Positions 49,774 to 57,265 of a stretch of DNA of 64,000 nucleotides are shown piece after piece. Origin of the DNA: Halalkalibacter oceani (GTDB lineage: Bacteria > Bacillota > Bacilli > Bacillales > Bacillaceae_D); the NCBI RefSeq assembly GCF_023715605.1, contig NZ_JAMBOL010000008.1:101890-165889 (forward strand), written 5' to 3'. The first letter of the stretch is position 1. Every line of letters starts with the position of its first letter. Under the pieces are notes generated by a model. It was given only the letters and a program-made list of their open reading frames with translations. It was not told where the DNA came from and did no database searches. Made by a program: the position numbers and the translations under genes.

Positions 49774-50079
49774 ACGCTTATCCTGTCGAACTTTCAGGAG
49801 AAATTGAAATATTTTGACGAATGGATTAAAAAAATTGAAAACGCTTCACTTTCCGCCTTGAATATCCTACTTTCTTATCAAAAATGATTATTTTTTGGAA
49901 TAATCTAAATTTTTCCTTGTTTTCTGACATTTTTCCCATTAGAATGGTAATAAAGGTTTACATATATAGACAAATTTGCAATATGCAATAGAGTTTAGGA
50001 TGGCCCCTTCCACTAGTCCATGCTCATAATACTTACCCTTTCCTCACCCATATTAGCATGGCTGGTTTTATAATGTGTG

Positions 50080-50109
50080 AAGCCCCTCGTTCCCCATGAG
50101 GGCTTTTTT
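50080..50109 (+). terminator. Plus-strand terminator, possibly of a small RNA
   Basis: AAGCCCCTC (50080-50088) pairs with GAGGGCTT (50098-50105) with one bulge, then TTTTTT. No plus-strand gene lies upstream within 1.4 kb. Upstream CCATGC and GCATGG could form another stem. Confidence 0.6.
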
Positions 50110-50131
50110 CCCCGCCTTCACGCATAATAAG

Positions 50132-50180
50132 AAAAAGGCACACTCTCTTTGGCGCCAGAAAGCAGGAGGGGTGCCTTTTT
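50132..50180. terminator. Second hairpin with symmetric A/T tracts
   Basis: AAAAAGGCAC (50132-50141) pairs with GTGCCTTTTT (50171-50180); the loop contains GGCGCC. Confidence 0.55.
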
Positions 50181-50267
50181 GGATTTCGTAGCTTTTGCCT
50201 ACTATAATCATTCGTAAAAGTTTGGTAAAGTAAGAGAGATGATGGAATAAGAAGGGAGGCCACTGGA

Positions 50268-51158
50268 ATGATAGCTTGGAAAAGAGTATGTATCGGGGTT
50301 TCTGCTGTTCTGCTCTTGACAGCGTGCGGCGAACCGGCCGATACTGATTCCGATGCCCCGGCGAATCCCGAGCAGGAGATACATGAAGAGGAAGAGGAAA
50401 CCGCTCTTTCTGTTGAAGAGGTTCTGCTTCGGTCGGTTGATGTGATGACGGCAGTTAAGAGCATCAGCTCCGAATTGCAAATGCAGCAGACGATGCAATT
50501 CCCCGACGGAGAAACCTTTACTTCTGACTCAGAAATGGTCATGGACTTCATTCAGAAACCGTTAGCCACTTACCAGAAGATGATTGTGGACGTGCCTGAA
50601 ATGGGGGAAATTGAAACCGAAATGTATCTCGTGGACAATGAAATTTACTTCCGTGATGCGATGGAAAATGCCTGGTTTACATATCCCGACGAATTAGCGC
50701 AAAACGTATCAGAGCTGCAAACAAGAAAAATCGAGCCAACCGAGCAGCTTGAACTGTTACTGAAATACGCCGATCATCTCACCATAGAAGAGGAAGCGAA
50801 GCATTACCGCATCCATGTCGAAGGAGCGGCCTCGGCTTTACCGAGCTTCGCCGAGGAATTAAACGGCCTGGTCAATGAAGAATTTGCCAATACGCTTGAT
50901 TCAATGGCTAACCTGGCTACAATTGAAGCGCTTGATTACACGCTTCTTATTGATAAAGAAACGTTCTACCAGACACAAATGGACATGTCAATGGACTTCT
51001 CCCTTACATTGGAAGGAGAAGCTCTCCCCATGCAAACAACAACTTCGGCCAGCTTCAGCCGCTTCAATGAAATAGAAAGCATCGACATTCCAGCCGAAGT
51101 GCTCGATGCCGCCGAAGAATTCAACCTCGAATACACAGAATTTGAGGAAGTGGGATAG
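50268..51158 (+). CDS. DUF6612-like lipoprotein
   Basis: 296 residues. Signal peptide with lipobox LTAC (Cys about 20), then an acidic spacer (EQEIHEEEEE) and a LolA/LppX-like beta-sandwich: SISSELQMQQTMQFPDGETF, MVMDFIQKPLATYQKM, VDNEIYFRDAMENAWFTYP. The pattern resembles DUF6612 lipoproteins of Bacilli, possibly lipid-handling; the function is not established. AGAAGGGAGG precedes the ATG. It is a plus-strand insert upstream of the flagellar cluster. Confidence 0.75.
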   Translation: MIAWKRVCIGVSAVLLLTACGEPADTDSDAPANPEQEIHEEEEETALSVEEVLLRSVDVMTAVKSISSELQMQQTMQFPDGETFTSDSEMVMDFIQKPLATYQKMIVDVPEMGEIETEMYLVDNEIYFRDAMENAWFTYPDELAQNVSELQTRKIEPTEQLELLLKYADHLTIEEEAKHYRIHVEGAASALPSFAEELNGLVNEEFANTLDSMANLATIEALDYTLLIDKETFYQTQMDMSMDFSLTLEGEALPMQTTTSASFSRFNEIESIDIPAEVLDAAEEFNLEYTEFEEVG

Positions 51159-51200
51159 AGCTTAAGCAAAACGGTTGTTTTTTCCTTTTTTGCTTAAGCT
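51159..51200. terminator. Hairpin after the lipoprotein gene
   Basis: AGCTTAAGCAAAA (51159-51171) pairs with TTTTGCTTAAGCT (51188-51200). The loop carries the T tract, so termination activity is uncertain. Confidence 0.5.
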
Positions 51201-51202
51201 CA

Positions 51203-51284
51203 AAGCAGTGTGCGAGTTCAGCGCATGGTTTTAAACTCCGATACCGAGTTCGGGATGGGATTTGCGCAGAACGGAGCCACTGCC
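51203..51284. repeat. Dispersed structured element, copy C
   Basis: Outer stem GCAGTG (51205-51210)/CACTGC (51278-51283), a compensatory change from copies A and B; inner stem GCGCA (51221-51225)/TGCGC (51263-51267); small hairpin AACTC (51234-51238)/GAGTT (51246-51250) preceded by TTTTAAA. It aligns gap-free with copies A and B over its first 37 bases. Confidence 0.65.
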
Positions 51285-51335
51285 TTGTTTTTTTATGCTT
51301 CAAAACAGGCTTCTTTCAGCCAGCCGCGTAACGCG

Positions 51336-51525
51336 CCTGTTTCGAACAGAATCCCCAGGCCAACACCGGGCCTGGGGATTTGATTTTTACTCTCTTACAG
51401 CCGCTTCTCTCGCCGCCAATCAGGATGAGAAAAACCGTTTCATCCTGATTTTCAAACCTGGCGGCGGCTCCGCTCCTGTTTCGAACAGAATCCCCAGGCC
51501 AACACCGGGCCTGGGGATTCTGTTC
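51336..51525. repeat. Duplicated 45-bp hairpin block with a cruciform between
   Basis: 51336-51380 and 51475-51519 are identical. Each holds AATCCCCAGGCC...GGCCTGGGGATT; in the second copy the stem extends to 18 bp (GAACAG...CTGTTC). Between them GCCGCC...GGCGGC encloses AATCAGGATGA...TCATCCTGATT. The right copy is the likely fliT terminator. Confidence 0.85.
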
Positions 51526-51888
51526 TTACACTCCACGTTTATCGAAGAAAATCCCGTCTGAGCCGGGGCCTTCGTATGGGTTTTCGTATTTTCGGTTGGT
51601 TGCTTTTTTCGTTTGTAGCTCGGTTAGATTCATGCGAATCTCCTGTTTTAGCTGCTCCAGCCGATTCATTAAACGTTTATTTAATTTAATCAGTTCGGCG
51701 CCAAGCTTCTGCTCTGCTTCATTTAAGCTCGACCGGTCGACCTGCGCGATCAGCTTCTCTCGTTCGTCCAGCCTTTGATCAAGCTCGGCTAAAAAGGCTT
51801 CGCGCTCCTCATCTTTTTTCGGAAAAGGGTCGTTCACAAAGGAAAAAAGTGCCTCTGTCTGGAGATATAACGTCTTGATGACAGACAT
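51526..51888 (-). CDS. fliT: FliT-like flagellar protein
   Basis: 120 residues, helical: LYLQTEALFSFVNDPFPKKDEEREAFLAELDQRLDEREKLI, ending in a short basic then Gly/Pro tail. Length, helicity and location directly after fliS (TAATG overlap) indicate the FliT chaperone of the FliD cap. Sequence identity to FliT is low by nature. Confidence 0.8.
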   Translation of the reverse strand: MSVIKTLYLQTEALFSFVNDPFPKKDEEREAFLAELDQRLDEREKLIAQVDRSSLNEAEQKLGAELIKLNKRLMNRLEQLKQEIRMNLTELQTKKATNRKYENPYEGPGSDGIFFDKRGV

Positions 51889-52292
51889 TAGGCTTGACCA
51901 CCCGCACCGTGACGCTGCTGACGGTCAGCCGCAATAACCTGCTTCCACGTATCGCGAAACTCGATTACAAGCTCCTCCGCTTCTTCCAACATGACAACAT
52001 CGTTTTTAATATTGGCTTCGACCATACGATTGAGAATGAAATCATACATTCTCATCATATTCTGACCTAGTTCGGAGTCTGTCTTTAACGTTACCATCAA
52101 CTCACGGATAATGTTCTGGGCCTTTGTCATCGCTTCATTGCGCTTCTCAATCTCTTGCGCTTCCATTGCCTGTTTCGCCTGCTTGATAAACTTTAAGCAG
52201 CCGTTATAAAGCATTAATGTCAGCTCGCCAGGAGATGCAGTCTTCATTGCGTTTTGTTTGTAAGCAGCTTGCATATGTGTTGCAGCCATCAT
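51888..52292 (-). CDS. fliS: Flagellin chaperone FliS
   Basis: 134 residues, four-helix bundle: AAYKQNAMKTASPGELTLMLYNGCLKFIKQAKQAM is the FliS signature. It binds the flagellin C-terminus in the cytosol before export, and takes part in FliW release from flagellin. The ATG at 52292 follows AAGGAAGGGTGAC. Confidence 0.95.
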   Translation of the reverse strand: MMAATHMQAAYKQNAMKTASPGELTLMLYNGCLKFIKQAKQAMEAQEIEKRNEAMTKAQNIIRELMVTLKTDSELGQNMMRMYDFILNRMVEANIKNDVVMLEEAEELVIEFRDTWKQVIAADRQQRHGAGGQA

Positions 52293-52378
52293 GTCACCCT
52301 TCCTTTTGGCTCATACTCTAAGACTATTATACTATAAATAATTGCCGATAACAGTCTATTGATGCAAATAATTCCTTA

Positions 52379-54412
52379 TTATTGTCCCTGATTTCCATAT
52401 AGCTGGGCAAAGAGCGATTCTGCCTGCTGGTTCGCTCGTTGAACCGCTGCTTCCATGGCGTTAAATTGCCGCCAGTAACGCTCTTCCACCTGCTGCAGGC
52501 GACGTTCAAAATTTGAAATCCGGTCATTAATATCATTCAAATTACGTCCAAGCGTAAACTGATGGTTCTGTACTAACCCGCGGAAACCACCGGCACGCTC
52601 GGCCAACGAGGAAATCGCCCCATCGAGCGTGTCACGTACACGTCTGGCAATCCCTTTTTCTTCAAAGCTGTCTCCGTCCGCCGCAAACAGCTGGAAAACC
52701 CCTTCTGCGTCGCTTTCAATCGCAGCACGAAGCTTGTCTTCATCAATTTCCAGCTTTCCTCTGGCCATATAATCATTGGTCGTCGTAATCCCGATCGCCG
52801 ACAAATGGTTAAATTGGGTAGCCAGCTCCCCCGAAACCGAGCTGTACATATCGACACGCATTTGATCAAACGGCGTGCGCAATGCCTGATCATTACGAAG
52901 CAAACCGCTGCGGGCACGCTCTTCCCACTGTTCGATTTCCTTCTCGGACAGCGCTTCTTTTTCTTCATCCGTCAATGGCTTATAATCACGATAGCGCTCC
53001 TCCGTCATCTTGCCATTTACAAAATCAATCAGCTCATTGTATTCATCGATAAAGCCTTTGATCGTATCAAACACTTTATCCGTATCGGTTGAAACGCCAA
53101 GCGTAATTTCTTCATCAGGCGCTGTATCTTTTAACGTAATCGTCATTCCGGAAACAGTAAACGTGTTGGAGCGTCGTTCCGTTTCTAAGCCATTGAGTTC
53201 AAATACTGCATTTTGCGCGCCGCTCTCCTGTGTACCATCCAGCTTTAGAGCACTAGCAAAAAAACCAGTAAAAGTCATCTCATCTCCGTTTTCGTTAAAC
53301 ACCCCCGTCTCCGTCCGGGTCATGTTTACTTTATCAGAATGCTCGTCGTAAAACCCATTTACTCCGACTTGAGAACGACTAAGTTCGGTAAAGACGGTAT
53401 TTAATGACTGATTTGCTGTAAAGACAAATTTATCGCGTACTTCTTCACCTTTTTCATTATAGGCAGAAATCCCTGCAGTAGCATAGCTTTGCGCATAGGT
53501 GACTGAAACATCCGTCTGCTCTTCATTAAACCTGATCTGCCCTGTATCAAGGTTGACAAACACCTTACCTTCTTGTCCATCGCCCCATTCTTCAGGGTCA
53601 GTAATAATATCTGCACCAGAATATGTTGTAGAACCAGCTGTAATGGAAAGAGAAGCTGCATCAAGCCCGCCCTTTTGAACCTGAAAAGTCGCTCTTCCTG
53701 TTTCCAGAGTGAATTCCTCAGTTTCATTATCTGTCATATAAACTGTTTGCACGGTCGTTCCAGCAGCTAAAGGCTCCTCAAACCGTAAAGTTCCACTCTC
53801 TGCATCAAGCAGCACAGAATTCTCATTTAGGTCCTCTCCATTAAGCACAACATCATAGACCTTTCCATTGACTTTAACAACCATATCCTCTGGGTTTACA
53901 ATATTTTCTTTCCCTAGGTCAACCGTATCAGAGGCTGTGGACTGACGAACATTCTCACGATGGACAATCCCTGACTGCCACTCAAACTTTGCTTCTCCTT
54001 CTGCCGCTTCACCTGCAAACGTTTGTGAGCCTAATGTGGCTGTCGGGTTAACCTTAGACTCACCTCCAGAAATTTTATCTGTACTGTTATAAGACGCTGC
54101 TTTTGCCAGTTGTTGGATGTTACTAATTCGCAACGAAACATTTCCCGGATTCGCTGCGGCGGTCGCGGTTACTTTGCTTTCGTTTGAGCTGGTGACGATT
54201 TTCGCCAGCATGTTCGATTGACGGATAACCGAGTCAAACGTGTTGTTTCGGAATGTATCGAGCTTTCGGTTGATTTCACGGTAGTCCTCCATTTTCCATT
54301 GGATCGTCTGGCGGTCCTGCATCATTTTGTTAACCGGCATCCGTTCCGCTCTCATTAGATCCTTTACGATCTGTTCAATATCCATTCCTGTTGCCATACC
54401 TGAAATTCTCAC
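52379..54412 (-). CDS. fliD: Flagellar hook-associated protein 2 (filament cap), enlarged
   Basis: 677 residues; B. subtilis FliD is about 500. FliD_N (about 1-105: ISGMATGMDIEQIVKDLMRAERMPV) and FliD_C (about 440-677, ending in a coiled coil DINDRISNFERRLQQVEERYWRQF) are normal. The extra length lies at about 120-330 and is acidic, with two related beta modules ending in GTLRFEEPL and GQIRFNEEQT. Start GTG with GGAAAGGAGAG upstream. Confidence 0.95.
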   Translation of the reverse strand: MRISGMATGMDIEQIVKDLMRAERMPVNKMMQDRQTIQWKMEDYREINRKLDTFRNNTFDSVIRQSNMLAKIVTSSNESKVTATAAANPGNVSLRISNIQQLAKAASYNSTDKISGGESKVNPTATLGSQTFAGEAAEGEAKFEWQSGIVHRENVRQSTASDTVDLGKENIVNPEDMVVKVNGKVYDVVLNGEDLNENSVLLDAESGTLRFEEPLAAGTTVQTVYMTDNETEEFTLETGRATFQVQKGGLDAASLSITAGSTTYSGADIITDPEEWGDGQEGKVFVNLDTGQIRFNEEQTDVSVTYAQSYATAGISAYNEKGEEVRDKFVFTANQSLNTVFTELSRSQVGVNGFYDEHSDKVNMTRTETGVFNENGDEMTFTGFFASALKLDGTQESGAQNAVFELNGLETERRSNTFTVSGMTITLKDTAPDEEITLGVSTDTDKVFDTIKGFIDEYNELIDFVNGKMTEERYRDYKPLTDEEKEALSEKEIEQWEERARSGLLRNDQALRTPFDQMRVDMYSSVSGELATQFNHLSAIGITTTNDYMARGKLEIDEDKLRAAIESDAEGVFQLFAADGDSFEEKGIARRVRDTLDGAISSLAERAGGFRGLVQNHQFTLGRNLNDINDRISNFERRLQQVEERYWRQFNAMEAAVQRANQQAESLFAQLYGNQGQ

Positions 54413-54445
54413 TGTTTCGCTCTCCTTTCCATACTTCTTTCTTTA

Positions 54446-54811
54446 TTAAACTCGTTCATCAACAATTAGGCCGGCCTGTTTCAGCATGGAGGCGACCATA
54501 TCAAGGAACTTCTCCGGCGGGATTTCTTTCACGATTTCATCAGTCTCCCTATTCACCACCTGGACATAAGTCCGGTTCAAATCTTCATGTATGTTAAATT
54601 TCAATGCTGTCATATTCGTTTCCAGAAGCTGATTCATGCTGTCCGCCTGCTTTTGAAGCCGATCTTTTGTGACCTCTTCCTTAAACTGTTCTTTCGCAAA
54701 TGCAATTCCTTTTTCAATGATCGTGGAAGGTGATTCCTTTGAAGCTGAATCACTTTTACTTGACTGAAAGACATTCGACAACCCTTGAGATGAAGCACTT
54801 TTCACGTCCAT
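54446..54811 (-). CDS. flaG: FlaG family protein
   Basis: 121 residues. The N-terminus is low-complexity; the FlaG domain (about 55-118) has LKFNIHEDLNRTYVQVVNRETDEIVKEIPPEKFLDMVASM. FlaG affects filament length. ATG 54811 has GGAGG eight bases upstream; the GTG at 54820 lies within that site. Confidence 0.92.
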   Translation of the reverse strand: MDVKSASSQGLSNVFQSSKSDSASKESPSTIIEKGIAFAKEQFKEEVTKDRLQKQADSMNQLLETNMTALKFNIHEDLNRTYVQVVNRETDEIVKEIPPEKFLDMVASMLKQAGLIVDERV

Positions 54812-54894
54812 ACGTGGCACCTCCGCAGATTCTGTTATCTTTTATATCGGCGGGTGTACCACATTCGTTTAGCAGTGATTCACCATTTCTCCAT

Positions 54895-54935
54895 AAAAAA
54901 GACCTCCAAAGGTTGACATCCCCCTTTGAAGGTCG
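54895..54935 (-). terminator. Terminator after the YjfB-like gene
   Basis: GACCTCCAAAGG (54902-54913) faces CCTTTGAAGGTC (54924-54935); minus-strand TTTTTT follows. Confidence 0.85.
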
Positions 54936-54940
54936 CTTTG

Positions 54941-55141
54941 CTATAATTTCAGATCAATTGAACCACCAAGATGCGGCTGGGCGGCATGCTGGATCGCAGC
55001 GGCATCGGCCGAACCCATCAGCTTCTGCAACGCCTCTCCCTGCTGCTCCGCATTACCGAGCGCCTTCTTCATCACCGCCATGCTGGCCTGCTGCTGTACT
55101 TGTCCTTGACTCATCGCCATAGACAGTAAAGCAATATCCAT
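54941..55141 (-). CDS. YjfB-like putative motility protein
   Basis: 66 residues: MDIALLSMAMSQGQVQQQASMAVMKKAL, then a Gln/Ala-rich helix. It matches the small YjfB family of putative motility proteins, which in B. subtilis is in the sigma-D regulon. AAAGGAGGTG precedes the ATG. Confidence 0.8.
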   Translation of the reverse strand: MDIALLSMAMSQGQVQQQASMAVMKKALGNAEQQGEALQKLMGSADAAAIQHAAQPHLGGSIDLKL

Positions 55142-55159
55142 TGTAACACCTCCTTTTGT

Positions 55160-55387
55160 TCAATAATCAGGACGCTGAAAAGAACCAAATTCCAGCATCT
55201 GTTTCAGGCGCCGCACGCTCAACCCGGTTTCCCGTGCAATGTCCATAACAGAAAGTGTCGGCTGCTTCTTCAGCAGCTCCTTCACCTGATTAATCTCCAG
55301 GCGAAACTGCTTGTAACAGGCATGACAAAAAGGAAGCGTCCACTCCTCCTTGACATGTCCACACTCAGGACAAAAGCGCTCCTCCAT
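55160..55387 (-). CDS. YvyF-like zinc-ribbon flagellar-region protein, short
   Basis: 75 residues. A CxxC...CxxC zinc ribbon (FCPECGHV and CHACYKQF) is followed by a helix-turn-helix-like segment (SVMDIARETGLSVRRLKQML). It resembles the YvyF/TIGR03826 family found in flagellar regions but is shorter than B. subtilis YvyF (about 139). ATG 55387 follows AGGAGGGGCGCC. Confidence 0.75.
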   Translation of the reverse strand: MEERFCPECGHVKEEWTLPFCHACYKQFRLEINQVKELLKKQPTLSVMDIARETGLSVRRLKQMLEFGSFQRPDY

Positions 55388-55418
55388 CCAGGCGCCCCTC
55401 CTATTCATTCTATCTATT

Positions 55419-55799
55419 TTAAGAAACTAAAAACGGAGAGAACAATTGCTCCAGCCCACTCTTCACTTGCTTCACTTTCGGCAGGGCGGTGAACTGAATC
55501 ACCTCTTTTACCCGTCCGTATTCCTGCTCTTCGTAGCCGGTCAGGATCATTTCCAAGCTTTGGCGCAGCTTGATCAGCTCACCTTTTTCCGCGTCGCTCT
55601 TTAATTCAGTAAATACAGGGAAAAGCGACCGCTCCAGCACAGCATAAGCCGTCATGACATCTTCAAATAAAGGGAGGGACTGCTCAACACGCCCTTCATG
55701 CAATTGTGTCGCAATATGAGCCAACCCTTCCTCCATTGTTTCCATGACAGCCAGTGCCTGCTTCATTACATCGATATAGCGCTCCATCCGATCACCCAT
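55419..55799 (-). CDS. Hypothetical helical protein of the flagellar cluster
   Basis: 126 residues, almost entirely helical, with heptad-like hydrophobic spacing (MERYIDVMKQALAVMETMEEGLAHIATQLHEG). No motif was recognised. Its place between the YvyF-like gene and a coiled-coil gene suggests a flagellar chaperone-like role (FlgN/FliT-like size), which is inference. A second start, ATG 55787, is equally possible. Confidence 0.6.
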   Translation of the reverse strand: MGDRMERYIDVMKQALAVMETMEEGLAHIATQLHEGRVEQSLPLFEDVMTAYAVLERSLFPVFTELKSDAEKGELIKLRQSLEMILTGYEEQEYGRVKEVIQFTALPKVKQVKSGLEQLFSPFLVS

Positions 55800-55861
55800 T
55801 TCATCAAAGTTCCTCTTCCATTATATCGGCAATCGATCCCCTTTTGTTTAATGAGCGGCTA

Positions 55862-56104
55862 TTAATGCACATAATCAGGAGAAAGCTGTTTCTGCAACGC
55901 TTTCACTTCCTGCTGGCATTCCGTAATTTCCCGGTTAAGCAGATTTGCCTCTTCCTCCGATAAATCGGCTTCCAACGCATATTCTGCGATTTTTTTCATC
56001 GCGCGCAGTTTCATCTCTATTTCTTCCAATAACCAGGTTTGGCGCTTACTCCATTCCAACTGTTCTTTCAAAAAACTTAGTTGTTCTTCATTTCGTTTAT
56101 TCAT
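55862..56104 (-). CDS. Hypothetical short coiled-coil protein
   Basis: 80 residues, charged and helical throughout (EEQLSFLKEQLEWSKRQTWLLEEIEMKLRAMKK). No family recognised. It lies between the flagellin and the 55419 gene, on the same strand, and may belong to that transcript. Confidence 0.55.
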   Translation of the reverse strand: MNKRNEEQLSFLKEQLEWSKRQTWLLEEIEMKLRAMKKIAEYALEADLSEEEANLLNREITECQQEVKALQKQLSPDYVH

Positions 56105-56182
56105 ACTCGCCTCCCTTGTAATAAACTCCCCTTATTACTATATACCCGTTTAGAAACGGTCTCTATCAATGCGTAAAATGAG

Positions 56183-56228
56183 AAAAAGGTCGTCTAAAGG
56201 GAAATGGGAGCCCTTTTTCAGACGACCT
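56183..56228 (-). terminator. Terminator after the small flagellin gene
   Basis: AGGTCGTC (56188-56195) pairs with GACGACCT (56221-56228), with inner AAAGGG/CCCTTT; minus-strand TTTTTC follows. Confidence 0.85.
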
Positions 56229-56255
56229 CTTTCTTCATTGAACATTCCTTTACGT

Positions 56256-57089
56256 CTACTGAAGCAAGCGCAACACCATTTGCGCCTGCTGATTGGCCTG
56301 GGCCATCATCGCCAGCGAGACTTGGGCAAGAAGCGACCGCTTCGTATATTCCATCATCTCTTTGGCAATGTCAACATCGCGAATGCGTGATTCAGCGGCC
56401 TGCAGATTCTCCGCCGTATTCGTCAAATTGGAAATCGTATGCTCAAGCCGATTTTGATAGGCGCCGATTCGGGAACGCTCTGATGAAACTTGACGCAAGG
56501 CGCTCTCCAGCCTCCCGATCACCGCTTCCGCTTTTTCATGCGTCGACACGTCCAGGGCATCTTCTTCATCCAGCCCGAGAGCACCCGCCCGCATATCGTT
56601 AAACTCGATCTGCATGCTTTGACCGCTATTGGCGCCAATTTGCAAAGAAAGTGAGACCTTCTCGCCATCACCAGAGCCATCAAGCAGCTTTCTCGTATTG
56701 AACTCCGTCGAGTTCCCAATCGAATCAATCGCCTCACGCAGCTGTTGAAGCTCTTTTGCAATCGCCTCGCGCTCACTGTCTGTGTTCGTGTCATTTGCCG
56801 CCTGCACAGCCAGCTCCCGCATCCGTTGCAAAATCGCCTGTGTCTCGGCAAGCGCCCCCTCCGCTGTTTGCAAAACGGAAATTCCGTCGCGCGCATTCCG
56901 GGCCGCCTGCTCCAAGCCACGGATTTGCGCGCGCATTTTTTCTGAAATGGCCAGACCCGCCGGATCATCGGCCACCCGATTGATCCGCTGACCTGAAGAA
57001 AGGCGCTCCATTGAACGCTGCAGCAAAAAGCTGTTTTGCTGATAATGACGATAGGCGGTTAACGCCATTCCATTGTGGCGAATAATCAT
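56256..57089 (-). CDS. Second, short flagellin
   Basis: 277 residues: conserved flagellin D0/D1 ends ([76 protein letters not shown]) with a minimal centre, so no D2/D3. The N-terminus MIIRHNGMALTAYRHYQQN is longer and more basic than that of Hag, and the C-terminus ends MVLRLLQ. It has its own sigma-D promoter. It could be a minor filament subunit; the main flagellin is at 58903. Confidence 0.93.
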   Translation of the reverse strand: MIIRHNGMALTAYRHYQQNSFLLQRSMERLSSGQRINRVADDPAGLAISEKMRAQIRGLEQAARNARDGISVLQTAEGALAETQAILQRMRELAVQAANDTNTDSEREAIAKELQQLREAIDSIGNSTEFNTRKLLDGSGDGEKVSLSLQIGANSGQSMQIEFNDMRAGALGLDEEDALDVSTHEKAEAVIGRLESALRQVSSERSRIGAYQNRLEHTISNLTNTAENLQAAESRIRDVDIAKEMMEYTKRSLLAQVSLAMMAQANQQAQMVLRLLQ

Positions 57090-57134
57090 CGTTCGGATTC
57101 TCCTTTCAACAGGCCTGACACCTCTTTTTTGTAT

Positions 57135-57162
57135 GTATCGGCTTTTTCCCGTTCGCTTTTTA
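57135..57162 (-). promoter_or_regulatory. Sigma-D promoter of the small flagellin gene
   Basis: Minus strand TAAA (57162-57159), 16-bp spacer, GCCGATAC (57142-57135); consensus TAAA-N15-GCCGATAT. Confidence 0.7.
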
Positions 57163-57183
57163 CAAAAAGGAGAATTTTAGATT

Positions 57184-57232
57184 AAAAAAATAGGCTATCG
57201 TAAAAGGGTCTCGTTCCCTTTAAGATAGCCTA
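57184..57232 (-). terminator. Terminator after the VWA lipoprotein gene
   Basis: TAGGCTATC (57191-57199) pairs with GATAGCCTA (57224-57232), with inner AAAGGG/CCCTTT; minus-strand TTTTTTT follows. Confidence 0.85.
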
Positions 57233-57265
57233 ACTAAAAAATGTCCGTTCACTCCTTTATTTTTT

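Larger units (their letters stand above)
49774..50267. other. Intergenic region between the csp promoter and the lipoprotein gene
   Basis: AT-rich to about 49980, then two successive terminator-like hairpins (50080-50109 and 50132-50180), then a plausible plus-strand promoter (TATAAT at 50203-50208) for the lipoprotein. A candidate -35 TTTACA near 49957 could start a short RNA ending at 50109. Confidence 0.5.

Noticed and set aside
49790..49860. cre site upstream of the cold-shock gene
   Set aside because: TTGAAAACGCTTCAC is one base short of cre spacing and lies upstream of the promoter.
51203..51284. 5S rRNA fragment
   Set aside because: The minus strand has CCCATCCCGAACTCGG, reminiscent of 5S loops, but the 5S helix I partners are missing and the whole stretch aligns better with the dispersed element copies A and B.
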